From positions 1,054,001 to 1,118,000 of the forward strand of contig NC_018419.1 of NCBI RefSeq assembly GCF_000287335.1: 64,000 nucleotides of DNA. Direction: 5' to 3'. The first letter of the stretch is position 1, and each line of letters starts with the position of its first letter. Under the pieces are notes generated by a model that made no database searches, was not told the DNA's origin, and saw only the letters and a list, made by a program, of their open reading frames with translations. The stretch comes from a secondary endosymbiont of Ctenarytaina eucalypti (GTDB lineage Bacteria; Pseudomonadota; Gammaproteobacteria; Enterobacterales; Enterobacteriaceae). A program made the position numbers and the translations under genes. Shown piece by piece: positions 25,167-37,148 of this stretch.

Positions 25167-28100
25167 TTAGGGGTTTAGCGTATGTTGCTGAAACTCTTCT
25201 AATAGCGAATCAATATACTTTATCCGTGCTGTGCGATCTGCTAAATTGCGCATAAATCTCAAGCGAGATGGACCGTCTAGTCGATAGCAATCCGCCTTGC
25301 GCGTGAGTAGATTAATAAGATAAGAGGGATCGATGCGATGGGTTTCTCTGAATTCGATAAAGCCCCCCGTATCGCTGCCCTCAATGCGGCGGATGCCCAA
25401 ACGTTGCGCTTGCTGTCTGAAGCGCGAGATTGCTAGTAAATAGTGTGCTGAGTCAGGTAACAGACCGAAGCGGTCGATCATCTCCATTTTCAAGTCTTCG
25501 ATGATGCGGTTGGTTGAAGCACTGGCAATGCGTTTGTAAAGTGATAAACGCATGCTGACATCGGGAATATACTCTTCCGGTAGTAGAGTAGGCATATGCA
25601 ATTCTACTTCGGTTAATTGATTCGTGATCTCCGCCAAAGAGGGCTCGATCCCGGCTTTTAGGGCGTCTACCGCGCTTTCCAGAAGCTCCATATAAAGAGA
25701 AAATCCTATGGTTTCCATTTGACCGCTTTGATCCTCTCCCAGCAGTTCGCCAGCGCCGCGAATCTCCAGATCATGTGTCGCCAGCGTAAATCCGGCGCCC
25801 AGCCCTTCTAGCGAAGCGATCGCCTCTAATCGTTGACGGGCATCATGACTGAGCGCTGCTGGTGGCGGAGTCAACAAATAGGAGTAAGCCTGATGATGCG
25901 ATCGTCCGACGCGCCCTCGTAATTGATGTAGTTGCGCCAAACCAAAACGATCTGCCCGCTCGATAATAATGGTATTTGTATTAGCAATATCTATGCCGGT
26001 TTCAATGATGGTCGTACACACCAAGACATTAAAACGCTGATGGTGAAAATCATGCATCACTTTTTCTAAATCACGCTCAGGTAGCTGGCCATGGCCGATA
26101 GCAATTCGCGCCTCGGGTACTAGCGTTCGCAGGTAGAAAGCAGTTTTTTCAATATTGTCCACGTCGTTATAGAGATAATAGACCTGCCCTCCCCGCAGGA
26201 TCTCCCGCAGTATGGCATCACGCACCACGAGTGAGTCATATTCGCGTACAAACGTTTTTACTGCGCGTCGGCGCAACGGTGGCGTGGCTATAATGGATAG
26301 ATCGCGTATGCCACTCATCGCCATATATAGCGTACGTGGAATGGGAGTAGCAGTCAGGGTGAGAACATCAACATCAGCGCGCATCGCTTTAACGCGCTCT
26401 TTGTGTCGCACTCCAAAGCGATGCTCCTCGTCGATAATCAGTAGACCCAAATCATGCCATTTAATATTGCTGTTTAGCAGCTTATGAGTGCCAATAAGAA
26501 TATCTACTTTTCCTTTGGCGGTGTGCTCGATCACTTTCGCCTGATCCCCTACGCTGCGAAAACGTGAAATCATCTCAATACGTACTGGCCAGTTAGCAAA
26601 TCGATCGCGGAAATTTTCAAAATGCTGCTGGGCCAGAAGGGTGGTTGGCACCAACATAGCTACCTGTTTGTAATTTTCAACTGCGAGGAAAGCGGCGCGC
26701 ATTGCAACTTCTGTTTTACCGAACCCCACATCGCCGCAGATAAGGCGATCCATAGCTGAATTCTGACACATGTCACTGAGTACCGCGTTGATTGCGTTAG
26801 ACTGATCTGATGTAGGCTCAAAAGGAAATCCCTCGCAGAATAATTGATAATTATCGCGATGATAATGGAAGGTAAAGCCACTTTTAGCCGCACGTTGCGC
26901 AGACATATCTAAAAGCTCTGCCGCTATGTCTCGCACTCGCTCAGCCGCTTTTTTCCGAGCTCTAGACCAAGTATCGCCACCCAGTTTGTGCAGTGGAGCT
27001 TTTTCATCCGCTCCCCCTACGTAGCGACTGATAAGATGTAGCGAGGACACTGGGACATATAGTGTATCGTTACCCGCATATTTCAGAATGAGATACTCGC
27101 CCTTGATCCCCCCCGTTTCTAGATGGGTCATGCCAGCGTAACGACCGATCCCGTGCTCAAGATGCACGATCGGTTGCCCTTCATGCAGTTCAGATAAATT
27201 AAAAATTAAGGCATTGGTCTTAGTAGTGCCCTTAGTAGCCTTCTGACCGCTACTGACCCATTCCCCCAATAGATCACTTTCACAAATTAATGCCCTGGCT
27301 CTCGTTGCATCGATAAAGCCACGTTCGCTGGAACCAATGATAAGATAAGCATGCTGTTCTGTGGCGTCCTCAATCCGGCTGATTGGCTTAGGAAGAATCT
27401 TCACCCGTGCCAGCAACTCGCTTAGGATTTCACGGCGTCCTGCGCTACTCGCTAAGAAAATCACCGGCCCGTTAAACTGTTCACAGAATCGGCGCAATTT
27501 CTCCATGGATTCTTTACTTTGCTTCTCTATTGCTACATCCGGTAGCGGTTGGTAATTCATATTATGTTGGCCGGTCTTCTCCGGAATTTTTTGTATGCTG
27601 AGCTGCACTCGTGGCCAACGTTTCAGTTCAGCGAACAGACCCTCAACTCGTAGCCATAGCGTTTTAGGAGGCATGCGCGGACGTGTAGGGTCTACTCGGT
27701 GGTTATCAAAGCGCACGCAGGCATCGTTCCAAAAACGACGAGCGCAAGTGTCGAGATCCCCGGTGTTAACTATCAGTGTGCCCGGCGGCAGATAATTGAA
27801 AAGAGGCACCAACGGTTCGTTGAAAAACAGCGGCTGCCAGTATTCGATACCCCCTGGTAAGATACCGTTGCTTAACTTCTGGTAAAGGTGCGTAGCATCG
27901 TTGCGCACATCGAACCGCTCGCACCACTGGCGGCGGAACAGCTCTATCGAGGCTTGATCAGTCGGGAATTCGTGCGCGGGTAGCAGCTTAATAGAGGGGA
28001 CCTCCTGAAAAACTCGCTGCGTATCCATGTTTAGAATACGTAGGCTGCTGATGTCATCATCAAAAAAATCGATACGGTAAGGCTCCTCTCTACCCATGGG

Positions 28101-28616
28101 ATACAGATCTAGAATCAGGCCACGGGTAGCGAATTCACCGTGTTCCATGACGCGGTCGACGCGGCGGTAGCCTGCACTTTCTAATTGGGCGCATAATCGC
28201 TCCCGCGATAGCCGTTGGCCTTTGCTTAGCAATAGCGTATAGCGATGCAAAAAAGCAGGCGGACATAGCCGTTGCATTAGTGTCTTAATTGGTAGGATAC
28301 AGCTACCTCGCACAAGGGTAGGCAGGCGGCAGAGCGCAGATATTCTGTTGGAAATAATTTCTTTATGTGGAGAAAAACTATCGTAGGGTAAAGTCTCCCA
28401 GTCGGGTAGTGTAAGCACTGGATGTTCGCTGAACTGCTGGATTTCTACATATAGTTGCAGCGAGCTTTGCATATCGGGAGTGATTAGTAATATTGGCCCC
28501 GGATAGCGGTCGATGATGCTAGCGCACTCTACAGCGCTGGCGGCGCCAGCAAGTTGACCTAGGATTAATTTTTTTCCTGCTTGGGTAGGTAAGGTATAAC
28601 GATCGTTTTCTGACAT
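25167..28616 (-). CDS. mfd: Transcription-repair coupling factor Mfd
   Basis: Mfd pushes RNA polymerase stalled at DNA damage off the template and recruits UvrA. The 1149 residues equal the full E. coli length (1148). In order: a UvrB-like N-terminal part (RYTLPTQAGKK at the start), the polymerase-interaction region (LEHGIGRYAGM, residues about 485-495), then an RecG-like translocase with Walker A GDVGFGKTEVA, the DEEH box, TATPIPRTLYM and QLRGRVGRS, and the C-terminal UvrA-inhibiting domain. No frameshift is seen. It is divergent from lolCDE, as in E. coli. Keeping this repair gene is notable in a genome losing so much else. Confidence 0.98.
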   Translation of the reverse strand: MSENDRYTLPTQAGKKLILGQLAGAASAVECASIIDRYPGPILLITPDMQSSLQLYVEIQQFSEHPVLTLPDWETLPYDSFSPHKEIISNRISALCRLPTLVRGSCILPIKTLMQRLCPPAFLHRYTLLLSKGQRLSRERLCAQLESAGYRRVDRVMEHGEFATRGLILDLYPMGREEPYRIDFFDDDISSLRILNMDTQRVFQEVPSIKLLPAHEFPTDQASIELFRRQWCERFDVRNDATHLYQKLSNGILPGGIEYWQPLFFNEPLVPLFNYLPPGTLIVNTGDLDTCARRFWNDACVRFDNHRVDPTRPRMPPKTLWLRVEGLFAELKRWPRVQLSIQKIPEKTGQHNMNYQPLPDVAIEKQSKESMEKLRRFCEQFNGPVIFLASSAGRREILSELLARVKILPKPISRIEDATEQHAYLIIGSSERGFIDATRARALICESDLLGEWVSSGQKATKGTTKTNALIFNLSELHEGQPIVHLEHGIGRYAGMTHLETGGIKGEYLILKYAGNDTLYVPVSSLHLISRYVGGADEKAPLHKLGGDTWSRARKKAAERVRDIAAELLDMSAQRAAKSGFTFHYHRDNYQLFCEGFPFEPTSDQSNAINAVLSDMCQNSAMDRLICGDVGFGKTEVAMRAAFLAVENYKQVAMLVPTTLLAQQHFENFRDRFANWPVRIEMISRFRSVGDQAKVIEHTAKGKVDILIGTHKLLNSNIKWHDLGLLIIDEEHRFGVRHKERVKAMRADVDVLTLTATPIPRTLYMAMSGIRDLSIIATPPLRRRAVKTFVREYDSLVVRDAILREILRGGQVYYLYNDVDNIEKTAFYLRTLVPEARIAIGHGQLPERDLEKVMHDFHHQRFNVLVCTTIIETGIDIANTNTIIIERADRFGLAQLHQLRGRVGRSHHQAYSYLLTPPPAALSHDARQRLEAIASLEGLGAGFTLATHDLEIRGAGELLGEDQSGQMETIGFSLYMELLESAVDALKAGIEPSLAEITNQLTEVELHMPTLLPEEYIPDVSMRLSLYKRIASASTNRIIEDLKMEMIDRFGLLPDSAHYLLAISRFRQQAQRLGIRRIEGSDTGGFIEFRETHRIDPSYLINLLTRKADCYRLDGPSRLRFMRNLADRTARIKYIDSLLEEFQQHTLNP

Positions 28617-28823
28617 AGTTAATGATCAATCTCTTTTTTCAGATCATGAGGGTATCGCCCGTACCGACTTCGGCACAATACGAGGCGCCTAGACGATGGC
28701 TAAAATATACGTACTATCAGGAATAAAAAGGGTTGTTTCCGTTCTTAATAGTTCCATAATTTTATGTGAGCCTTTATTATCCTTGATCACTTTGCTTTCG
28801 CAACAGTATCCAGATGGAAAAGC

Positions 28824-30029
28824 ATGTATCAACCTGTCGTATTATATGTTGGCCTTCGCTATATGCATGGGCGATCATCAGATCGCTTTGGCTATTTTGT
28901 CTCTTGGCTTTCCACCCTAGGAATAACACTTGGTGTTATGTCGCTTGTAACGGTATTGTCAGTGATGAATGGTTTCGAGCGTGAATTGGAGGGTAATATT
29001 TTGCGGTTGATGCCCCAGGTACTGTTGACTACCCCTGAGGGGAGGCTGGATCCCAAACATATTCCAGTTTCATTGCTAGACAATCTGGTAGGTATAACGA
29101 GTGCAGCGCTGCTGACCACCAGTGATGTCGTGCTGCAAAGCGCCCGAAGTGTGGCAGTAGGTGTCATGCTCGGCATTAACCCAGAGGATCCCGAACCTCT
29201 TTGGGAGTATTTGTTAGATGCAAAGAAAGAGGAGATGGTAGCGGGTCAATACCGGGTGATCCTGGGAGATGAGCTTGCCAGCACGCTTGGCGTGCAGCCC
29301 GGTGATGCAGTGCGCCTAATGGTGCCTGGCGTCAGCCAATTTACTCCGATAGGACGTATTCCACTCCAGCGCATATTTACTGTAGCAGGCACCTTTTCCG
29401 CCAACAGCGAAGTCGATGGTTACCAACTTTTGGTCAATCTACAGGACGCGTCTCGCATAATGCGCTATCCCGCCGGTTATGCCACCGGGTGGAGGTTATG
29501 GCTACAGCAGCCACTAGCGGTAGCCCGCTTGAGCGCCCAGTCTTTACCAGCAGGCCTAGTCTGGCATGATTGGCGTGAATCCAAGGGGGCGTTATTCCAG
29601 GCGGTGCATATGGAAAAAAACATGATAGGCCTGCTGTTGAGTTTAATCATCGCGGTGGCAGCTTTTAATATTATGACCTCTCTTGGAATGCTGGTTATGG
29701 AAAAAGAGGCTGAGGTGGCAATCTTACAGACGCAAGGACTGACGCGTCGGGAAATCATGCTTGTGTTTATCATCCAGGGTGCAAGCACCGGAATGTGCGG
29801 TGCGTTACTGGGCAGTGCTTTCGGTGCCTTTCTGGCTAGTCAACTATGCCGTCTGATGCCAGTCCTAAGCTCGCTTCTGGAAGTGGGGGTATCGCTGCCG
29901 GTAGTTATCAAACCAGCACAAATAGCAGTTATCGCGCTATCCACTATAGCCATGGTGCTACTTTCTACGATTTATCCTTCCTGGCGTGCCGCAGTTTCTC
30001 ATCCTGCTGAGGCTTTACGATATGACTGA
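28824..30029 (+). CDS. lolC: Lipoprotein-releasing ABC transporter permease LolC
   Basis: LolC is one of two inner-membrane subunits of LolCDE, which extracts lipoproteins from the inner membrane and hands them to LolA. The 401 residues fit E. coli LolC (399). There is an N-terminal membrane segment (about residues 25-50, with [19 protein letters not shown]), a large periplasmic domain, and three C-terminal membrane segments, starting with [17 protein letters not shown]. The ATG at 28824 aligns with E. coli (MYQPV). It overlaps lolD by 8 bases, so the three genes form one operon. Confidence 0.97.
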   Translation: MYQPVVLYVGLRYMHGRSSDRFGYFVSWLSTLGITLGVMSLVTVLSVMNGFERELEGNILRLMPQVLLTTPEGRLDPKHIPVSLLDNLVGITSAALLTTSDVVLQSARSVAVGVMLGINPEDPEPLWEYLLDAKKEEMVAGQYRVILGDELASTLGVQPGDAVRLMVPGVSQFTPIGRIPLQRIFTVAGTFSANSEVDGYQLLVNLQDASRIMRYPAGYATGWRLWLQQPLAVARLSAQSLPAGLVWHDWRESKGALFQAVHMEKNMIGLLLSLIIAVAAFNIMTSLGMLVMEKEAEVAILQTQGLTRREIMLVFIIQGASTGMCGALLGSAFGAFLASQLCRLMPVLSSLLEVGVSLPVVIKPAQIAVIALSTIAMVLLSTIYPSWRAAVSHPAEALRYD

Positions 30030-30711
30030 CGTGCCTTTATTATCCTGCTCTAAACTCAGCAAACATTATCGAGAGGGTAAGCATTACACCGATATCTTGC
30101 GTAACGTTAGTTTCACTTTGCGACATGGTGAAATGATGGCTATCATAGGACGTTCAGGCTCCGGGAAAAGCACTCTATTACATCTTCTTGCTGGACTAGA
30201 TAAAGCAACCTCTGGAGAGGTTATATTTGAAGGCCAGCCCCTGCATACACTTTCATCCGTCGGACGCGCACTGTTGCGCAATCGGCGGTTAGGATTTATC
30301 TATCAGCGCGATCACTTATTGCCGGACTTCACAGCCTTAGAAAATGTAGCAATGCCGCTTTTAATTCGAGGGGTCCGCGCAGCTCAGGCAAAAAAGTCAG
30401 GGAGGGAAATGCTGTCGGCAGTAGGGCTTGAGAACCGGAGCCACTCTTGCCCGGCGGCAATGTCTGGAGGCGAGCGACAGCGAGTAGCTATTGCCCGTGC
30501 CTTGGTGAACCGCCCTGCGTTGGTACTGGCCGATGAGCCCACCGGCAATCTGGATCAATTAAATACGGACAGTATTTTTGAACTATTGAGCAAATTGAAT
30601 ATGCGTCAAGGCGTAGCCTTGCTGGCCGTGACTCACGATCTGCAACTAGCACAGCGTTTGCACAGGCAGTTAGAAATGCGAGACGGTACTCTTTTAGAGA
30701 TCGTGTCGTGA
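30022..30711 (+). CDS. lolD: Lipoprotein-releasing ABC transporter ATPase LolD
   Basis: LolD hydrolyses ATP to drive lipoprotein release by LolC/LolE. The 229 residues have Walker [10 protein letters not shown] (43-51), the Q-loop region [13 protein letters not shown], the signature [10 protein letters not shown], Walker [13 protein letters not shown] and the H-loop VTHD. The ATG at 30022 is chosen over an upstream in-frame ATG because it aligns with E. coli and gives the usual short overlap with lolC. The stop overlaps the lolE start by 4 bases (GTGA). Confidence 0.98.
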   Translation: MTDVPLLSCSKLSKHYREGKHYTDILRNVSFTLRHGEMMAIIGRSGSGKSTLLHLLAGLDKATSGEVIFEGQPLHTLSSVGRALLRNRRLGFIYQRDHLLPDFTALENVAMPLLIRGVRAAQAKKSGREMLSAVGLENRSHSCPAAMSGGERQRVAIARALVNRPALVLADEPTGNLDQLNTDSIFELLSKLNMRQGVALLAVTHDLQLAQRLHRQLEMRDGTLLEIVS

Positions 30712-31952
30712 AAACACCCCTTTCGTTGAACATCGCTTTGCGCTTCATCCGGGGGCGACGTCAGGGCTGCATGGTGTCATTAATGTCGGTGATCTCTACG
30801 ATCAGTATTGCACTTGGTGTGGCGGTGCTTATTATTGGACTCAGCGCGATGAGTGGGTTCGAACGCGAATTGAACGACCGTATCTTGGATGTGGTGCCCC
30901 ATGGAACAATCGAACCGATGAATCCGCCATTTTCTGATTGGTCGGCATTGTTAAAGCGCATTGAAGCAGTCCCTGGGATTCTCGTTGTCGCTCCCTATCT
31001 GAATTTCACCGGATTAGCGGAGCACGACGAAAAGTTGCAGGCTATACAGATAAAAGGTGTAGACCCAGCGTTAGAGATGCGCTTGAGCGCGCTCCCGCGA
31101 TATGTACAGGGAGATGCCTGGTCGCATTTTCAATCTGGTCGTCAGCACGTCATCCTCGGTCAAGGGGTAGCCGATAGACTGCAGGTTCAGTCTGGTGACT
31201 GGATAACGGTCATGATTCCTAACACTGATCCACAGATGAAGTTGCTACAGCCAAAAAGTATTCTTTTACAGGTTTGCGGAATTATAGCGCTAAACGGTCA
31301 GCTAGATTATAGTTTTGCGATGGTGCCGCTGGCGGATGCCCAAAACTATCTTCAGCATGGTGAAGATATAGGTGGTATTGCCATCAAGGTGAGTGACGTT
31401 TTTAACGCCAACAAACTGGTGCGAAATGCGGGGGAAGCAGCTAGTGCTTATGTTAAAATTCACAGCTGGATCGACACCTATGGCTATATGTATCGTGATA
31501 TTCAAATAATTCGTGTTATGATATACTTGGCCATGGCATTAGTAATAAGTATTGCCTATTTCAATATCGTGTCCGCTATGGTGCTAGCAGTTAAGGACAA
31601 AAGCGCTGATATTGCTATTTTGCGCACCCTGGGAGCCCAGGGTGGATTAACCTATGCTATTTTTATTTGGTATGCTTTATTGGCAGGTTTGACCGGTAGC
31701 GTTATCGGCGTGGTAACTGGCGTGTTGATAGCTCTTAACTTAACTACCCTTGTGAAGGGGTTAGAAGAGCTGCTTGGCTACCAGATGTTGTCCGGCGAGA
31801 TGTATTTTATTGATTTTTTGCCGACAGAGCTGCACTGGAGTGACGTCGTCAGTGTGCTGATTATAGCGTTAGCGCTTAGTCTGCTAGCAAGCGGGTATCC
31901 TGCTCGTCGTGCCGGCCGCATTGATCCCGCGCGGATATTAAGCGGCCACTGA
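30708..31952 (+). CDS. lolE: Lipoprotein-releasing ABC transporter permease LolE
   Basis: Second membrane subunit of LolCDE. The 414 residues equal the E. coli length: an N-terminal membrane segment followed by [16 protein letters not shown], a periplasmic domain, and C-terminal membrane segments ([18 protein letters not shown], then two more), ending [18 protein letters not shown]. The GTG start overlaps the lolD stop by 4 bases, indicating coupled translation. With lolC and lolD complete, the release step for outer-membrane lipoproteins is intact. Confidence 0.97.
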   Translation: MKTPLSLNIALRFIRGRRQGCMVSLMSVISTISIALGVAVLIIGLSAMSGFERELNDRILDVVPHGTIEPMNPPFSDWSALLKRIEAVPGILVVAPYLNFTGLAEHDEKLQAIQIKGVDPALEMRLSALPRYVQGDAWSHFQSGRQHVILGQGVADRLQVQSGDWITVMIPNTDPQMKLLQPKSILLQVCGIIALNGQLDYSFAMVPLADAQNYLQHGEDIGGIAIKVSDVFNANKLVRNAGEAASAYVKIHSWIDTYGYMYRDIQIIRVMIYLAMALVISIAYFNIVSAMVLAVKDKSADIAILRTLGAQGGLTYAIFIWYALLAGLTGSVIGVVTGVLIALNLTTLVKGLEELLGYQMLSGEMYFIDFLPTELHWSDVVSVLIIALALSLLASGYPARRAGRIDPARILSGH

Positions 31953-32029
31953 GGGCGTATTAGAAGCAGCGTCTATGAGTCGTGACTTAGATGTTATAAA
32001 TTTTATTGAATAAATTAGCGTTTATGACT

Positions 32030-32053
32030 TCTGTTAGGCTCTAACAGAGCTTT
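32030..32053 (+). terminator. Possible terminator of lolCDE
   Basis: Stem TCTGTTAG/CTAACAGA around GCT, followed by GCTTTT, 77 bases after the lolE stop. The T run is short, so termination would be weak. Confidence 0.4.
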
Positions 32054-34314
32054 TATGGGGAAATATTAATTATATTTTATATTCTCAATAGCGTTATCGG
32101 GCTCAAGACTTTAAGTGTTTTCGCCATCTAACTTTTGTCTTGCGCCTGATTAGTAAGATTCAGATAACGACTGGGAGGGGGTGTTAACTAATACATATTT
32201 CTTGAAGCATGAATAATAACCTAATGTTCTAATCATTATGCCTTATGTCTAGAATCTGCCTAGATACTACCTGTGACTAGCGTCAATTATCAGATTGAAT
32301 GCTGCGCTGTAGTGAACTAATTAATTGATACACAAGGAATCCTAATATAGTTATATTTTATGACAAGAAGTACCGATGATAATCACGTTGCACGTGGAAC
32401 TATTTAATGCATCTAGCAGTTGACATTAAATTTCGTGGGACTTAGTCCTAAAAATAGAGCCTTAAAAAGCATGTTATGTTCTATTCGGAATTAACACAGA
32501 TGTTTGATAAAAGCATACTAAAGCGATTTTCTATTTTTTGTAGAAGGGGATAAGACTTTATAGCAAGACATATAAGGTAAGCGTCTAGTAATATGCTTAA
32601 AGATTAAAAATAGAAAACGCGCTTCGAAAATTAAGACGATGCCTTAATTCTTGATTGAATAAAATATTGTATAGTGTCGTGTGAATGAATGTATTTCTCT
32701 TTATAATACAATATGATGAAATTAACCCCCTTTATAACACAAGAATAGACCCGATATGAATGAATTGCATAAAAATAATGCATCACTTAGTCATGCTAAC
32801 CCAAGAGATCGCTATACCTCCTAGATCATTTTTATAGCGCGAAATAAAATTAGTTAGTAAGCGGAATGGTCATGTCATGGCCTCATTCAGGCGATGATGC
32901 TTTAGCTGTATTCTCCTTATACGTGTAAGCGCAAGGAGAGGTTGATGATATCGCATATAAAAGCAGTAATTGCAGGGTCCTTAGTGATAACTTTATTAAG
33001 GCCTTTTATAGTCCACCTTAAAAGATTTTAAATCGACTGAATTCATCTGGAAATAGGAGGAATGGTCTATCAGGAATTTTTTATTATGCATCTATATAAT
33101 ATCATTCCATGATAAATATGCCTCTGTGCTGCTAGACAGCACTACTAAGCCAAAAAAATACTAACCTACTGATAGTGAAACTACTAGCGTGAGAAAAAAG
33201 CAAAAATCTAATATGAAAAATGAGAGAAACATTTTAAAGCGGGTCATGCGATGCGGTGGAGATCTTTAGGCTAGAAACTACTCCTTATTTATTGTTTCAT
33301 GCATCATAGATTTATAACAATTTTCGCCGTGTAAGCAAGAGACGTGGGTTTAGAGTTAGCGATTATTGTCAGGGTATAAAGCAAAAACTAGGTGAGATAA
33401 GCTATGATTACATTGAAAAACCCCGCAGACTAATGTTAAAAAATAAGTACATGACTTATCACTAAGAGTAATAAATGAATCAAATTTTGAGATTACTGAT
33501 TTTTAATATTTTTCAGATAAAATTGCATCAAGTCATTTCAAATAGGTCACTTACTTTTGTGATCAGTAGTCGCATCTTAGATGCCCAACCCTGAAAAAAA
33601 ACGACGCGAATACTCTCACATACAAACATAAGCAATACCTGCTAAATTCTAGTCTTCATCGTACATAAGATGAAGACCTAAGACTTTTGAGAAAAATGCT
33701 TTAGTCATGGCAAGTGTGCCGAGTATTATGATCATGGTTAATTGGAAAATAATATAGGAAGATACAGAACGCGAAGGTCTTAGCTTTAGTTAGTTCGGAA
33801 GATGCAGCAGCTCTAAACACTACCTGGGGTTTTAAATTCTATCTACTAATAGCTGTGATACTAGGCATTATTACTTACAACGCTAAAATGCTTTCATCAT
33901 CTACACTGAATCAATTTCCTGACTTTCAGGAGAGTAACAGTACAAACAAAGCAAGATGCAGCATGTTTGTTCGGAAGAACAAATTTCTGTAAGGAAGCGA
34001 AAGTAACAATGTAAAGATTATGGAGAAGTGTCAGCAGCATGAATACTGCTAACATAAGTGAATGATAAAATGGCTTAACACCGGCTAATAGAGGACGCGA
34101 TGTTTCTATCTAACGCTTTATTGTAAGGGGTTACCTTAAAGAAAAGGTATAAGAATACTACATGACTTCATGTGAGCATTCTAGTACTAAATATTATCGG
34201 GAGAGGAAACATAGCAATCTCATTGGACTAGTTGAGGACCCCCTTACGTTCTAGGATGCCAGCAAAATCAGCAGCACAGTCATCTTATTTTTACTGATGA
34301 ATCGATTACGTGTT

Positions 34315-34354
34315 TTATTTACCTGGCAATTTACATCATTCGCTAGGTAAATAA
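34315..34354. repeat. Stem-loop with 13-pair arms in empty DNA
   Basis: TTATTTACCTGGC pairs with GCTAGGTAAATAA with one G-T wobble, around a 14-base loop. Function unknown. Confidence 0.65.
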
Positions 34355-35820
34355 TAGGGAACTGCATCAGCGCCCTCATGATAAGCAACAACTATTGCGA
34401 CACGGCATAATAAATGCTGGTTTTATATCTCCGGGCTTAACTCTAGAGATTAAACTATCATCTTTACCTAAAGTCTAAAAAACAACTGATGATGTTAGAT
34501 TAGAGCGTTTTTATGCACTGATAAGTACATGATTTTCATATCGGTTTAGTTGTAATCACATCAGAGAATGATAGTGCTTGAAATTAGAGAGCGGATTTAA
34601 TAGCATAAAGTGCTTCATAAGCGAAGTCGAGACTGCGAATGATTGTAGATGTTATGTAACTATACAAAATATTACTTTCAACATATAAAAGCGAACGTAG
34701 AAGATGATGTATTTTACAGCAAGGGGGAAACAGCTGATAAATACGCTTCTTAATTGTCGAGATGTTTTTTATCGTCGGCGTCTATAGGTAGTATATTTAA
34801 CTGCACGATAGGCAAAGTTTTTCTGGTATAAGTGTTCGATGTTTACAAGTTATTTATTGCAAATGATGTTTAACCCGTGATAGAATTTAAAAAATTAGAA
34901 TATTTTCTAATGTTATCAAGGGGCGCTTACTGCTAACTTTAGTGTTATTAAACATTGACCATCAGGAAGTTACGCATATTAAGTCACGTTTAAATTTTAA
35001 TGTTATTGAGATACAATCCTTGTATAGCTGATCAGCTCACCCAGCCGAGTTACATAAACTGAGCAGTATGTCCGCTATGTAATTGTGCTTGAGCAGCCCC
35101 ATCAACATATGACTAAGAAAAACTACGAGTTAGTGCATCAACGCAGTATGTGGTCAAGTTAGTGAACGCACATAATCTAGATGTACTTCGAGATCTTAGG
35201 TTTGAATAGGTGAGAAAGCTGGTTGCAATATATGATTGCTGCTGAAAGCTTTTTGAGTAAAAACTTTCATGCCATCAGTGTAGTGAATGACTTGACCTCT
35301 ACAACGTAAAATGAATCAGTTGTCACTGATCAGAACATGACGTGTCTGAAACACATAGCATATGTGGACAACTTTTTATAACAGAGAAGTACGATAACAA
35401 AAGAAAGTACAATTTTTTTATTCAGCAGAGCCATTCTGAATGAAAAAGTTATCTTGCGAGGATCTTGGTGATTGTAAAGAGCGTATGATGAGATGATTAA
35501 AGAGTTTATCTCAACAGTCTTTTCCGTCTTTTGATTGCGCTCATTAGAGCCTCGAGTTGATGTAGTCTTTAACAACACACATGTTGTTATTTACAGTAAA
35601 ACGTGATTTAATTATAAATTATAGCCAGAAATTTTTTTCTAGCTATCATGATAGCCGGAGAGCCTGCTTTCCATGCGAGCGTAATCAAATATTTGGCATC
35701 TAAAAAACTTTTTCGCTTTATGCCAAGACGAAAAATATAATAGTTACAATACAAACATAAAAGAATTACTAGTCTTTTAATTCTAATCATTGTTACATCT
35801 GGTGTATATCATAATTCGGT

Positions 35821-35897
35821 GGTGCGGTAGTTCAGTTGGTTAGAATACCGGCCTGTCACGCCGGGGGTCGCGGGTTCGAGTCCCGTCCGCACCGCCA
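35821..35897 (+). tRNA. tRNA-Asp (anticodon GTC)
   Basis: A 77-base tRNA with encoded CCA. Acceptor stem GGTGCGG pairs with CCGCACC, anticodon arm GGCCTGTCACGCC, T arm GCGGGTTCGAGTCCCGT. It is followed after 8 bases by tRNA-Trp. In E. coli this pair ends the rrnC operon (aspT-trpT); here no rRNA gene lies upstream. Confidence 0.98.
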
Positions 35898-35905
35898 CCC
35901 TATTT

Positions 35906-35981
35906 AGGGGTGTAGTTCAATTGGTAGAGCACCGGTCTCCAAAACCGGGTGTTGGGAGTTCGAATCTCTCCGCCCCTGCCA
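35906..35981 (+). tRNA. tRNA-Trp (anticodon CCA)
   Basis: A 76-base tRNA with encoded CCA. The anticodon arm is CCGGTCTCCAAAACCGG with anticodon CCA, and the rest is nearly identical to E. coli tRNA-Trp. It is cotranscribed with tRNA-Asp by spacing. A small stem CCACTC/GAGTGG (35979-35994) overlaps its 3' end without a T run. Confidence 0.98.
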
Positions 35982-36862
35982 CTCCATAGAGTGGCCTAAA
36001 AAATAATAAAAGTGCAACTATTTTCGCCTATTTTCTAAAAGGCTACGCTGCATTAGCTAAATATATAAAAACGTTTTACTAAATCATAAGGTGTCTATTA
36101 GTAGATACGGTGAACTGAGTCAGTTCGGTGCATAACAATCCAATGCGCTAAAGTATAAAAAATTTTTTTTCTGCCATGAGGTTATACGAAAACATGATAA
36201 TAACCTCATTTACTCGTGCGCATCGCAAGGAATTAGCCAGCATTTTTGTCGGAAGATTGATCATCCAATGATGCTGAGATTTTCTCCTAATTTTGCTATA
36301 TGACGTCCTGAAATAGGGTCGTATCAGCAGCACCGCCGTAGGATAATTAGCATAGGTAATGTCATGTATCGCGTTACTATCTCCTAGATAGTAGGGCTAT
36401 TCTATTTTCTATCTTTTGAGAAAATGAAGTGGAATGGTGAAAGTTTAAATTTTAACACTTATGTAATTAATGACTGTATTCATGATTTCGTCGTTTTTAA
36501 CGTTCTTTTCCTAATAGTCAGTATAGTTTTTTACTAATAAAATCGTAGCATAAAGAGCTTTACGATAACCCGATAAGTGTAAAAATGAAAATAATAATCT
36601 TTGGCGAGCTATGCGTTCATGTCTAATAATCTATTGCATTATTAGCAATTTTTTGACGGCACTATCTGAGTAGACGAGTCATTAACCACCATCTCTAAGA
36701 GCCGAAATTCTCTTTCTATGTAGAAAGAGTTCACGCATCGATATATGCTGTCGATGGAGCCTATTTACGTGAAGAGATAGTTTAAAATTATGCCTCTCAT
36801 ACGGATCATGTCTTGAAAGAAATATAGTTAGTAGCGATTAATTTTTATAGGCTGTAATTGAT

Positions 36863-36876
36863 TTCGGCTAGCCGAA
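36863..36876. repeat. 14-base palindrome beside a strong stem-loop
   Basis: TTCGGCTAGCCGAA, perfect, four bases before the next hairpin. Confidence 0.7.
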
Positions 36877-36880
36877 GCTA

Positions 36881-36918
36881 ACCCCAGCCTCTCCTATGTT
36901 CGTGGGAGAGGCTGGGGT
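36881..36918. terminator. GC-rich stem-loop, probable relic terminator
   Basis: A perfect 14-pair stem, ACCCCAGCCTCTCC with its complement, around a 10-base loop, then CCTCTTT. Its strength fits an intrinsic terminator, but the T run is poor and the nearest upstream gene on the plus strand is tRNA-Trp, 900 bases away. It may once have ended the operon that held the tRNAs. Confidence 0.4.
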
Positions 36919-37148
36919 CCTCTTTACTAAATGGCCGATAGAGCTGGGCCGTAACGCATCATCTATTCCACCGTGCTCTTGGTTCTCAGTTTTCTTAATA
37001 TCTACCGCCTGATTTTTAGCTTGTGATTGCTTGTTTCAGTAGTATATATTAAGTGCTTGATCTCACTAACGTCATAATGCCAGGCTCATTCCCTTCCTTG
37101 AGTGGAATAAAGAGTTCACGGCCCTATTAATAGGAGAATTATAGCAAC

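Larger units (their letters stand above)
31953..35820. other. Gene-free 3.9 kb interval between lolE and tRNA-Asp
   Basis: No recognisable gene; open frames are short and unlike known families (for example 35330-35578 and 35608-35790, minus). No 5S or 23S sequence precedes the tRNA pair. Hairpins: a possible lolE terminator at 32030-32048; GTCTTCATC and its complement at 33652-33677; 13-pair arms at 34315-34354. Confidence 0.6.
35982..37148. other. Interval between tRNA-Trp and ettA
   Basis: No recognisable gene; an open frame at 36148-36333 (minus) has no known relatives. It holds two adjacent GC-rich palindromes (36863-36876 and 36881-36918). The ettA ribosome-binding site (AGGAG) lies at 37132-37136. 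Confidence 0.6.
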
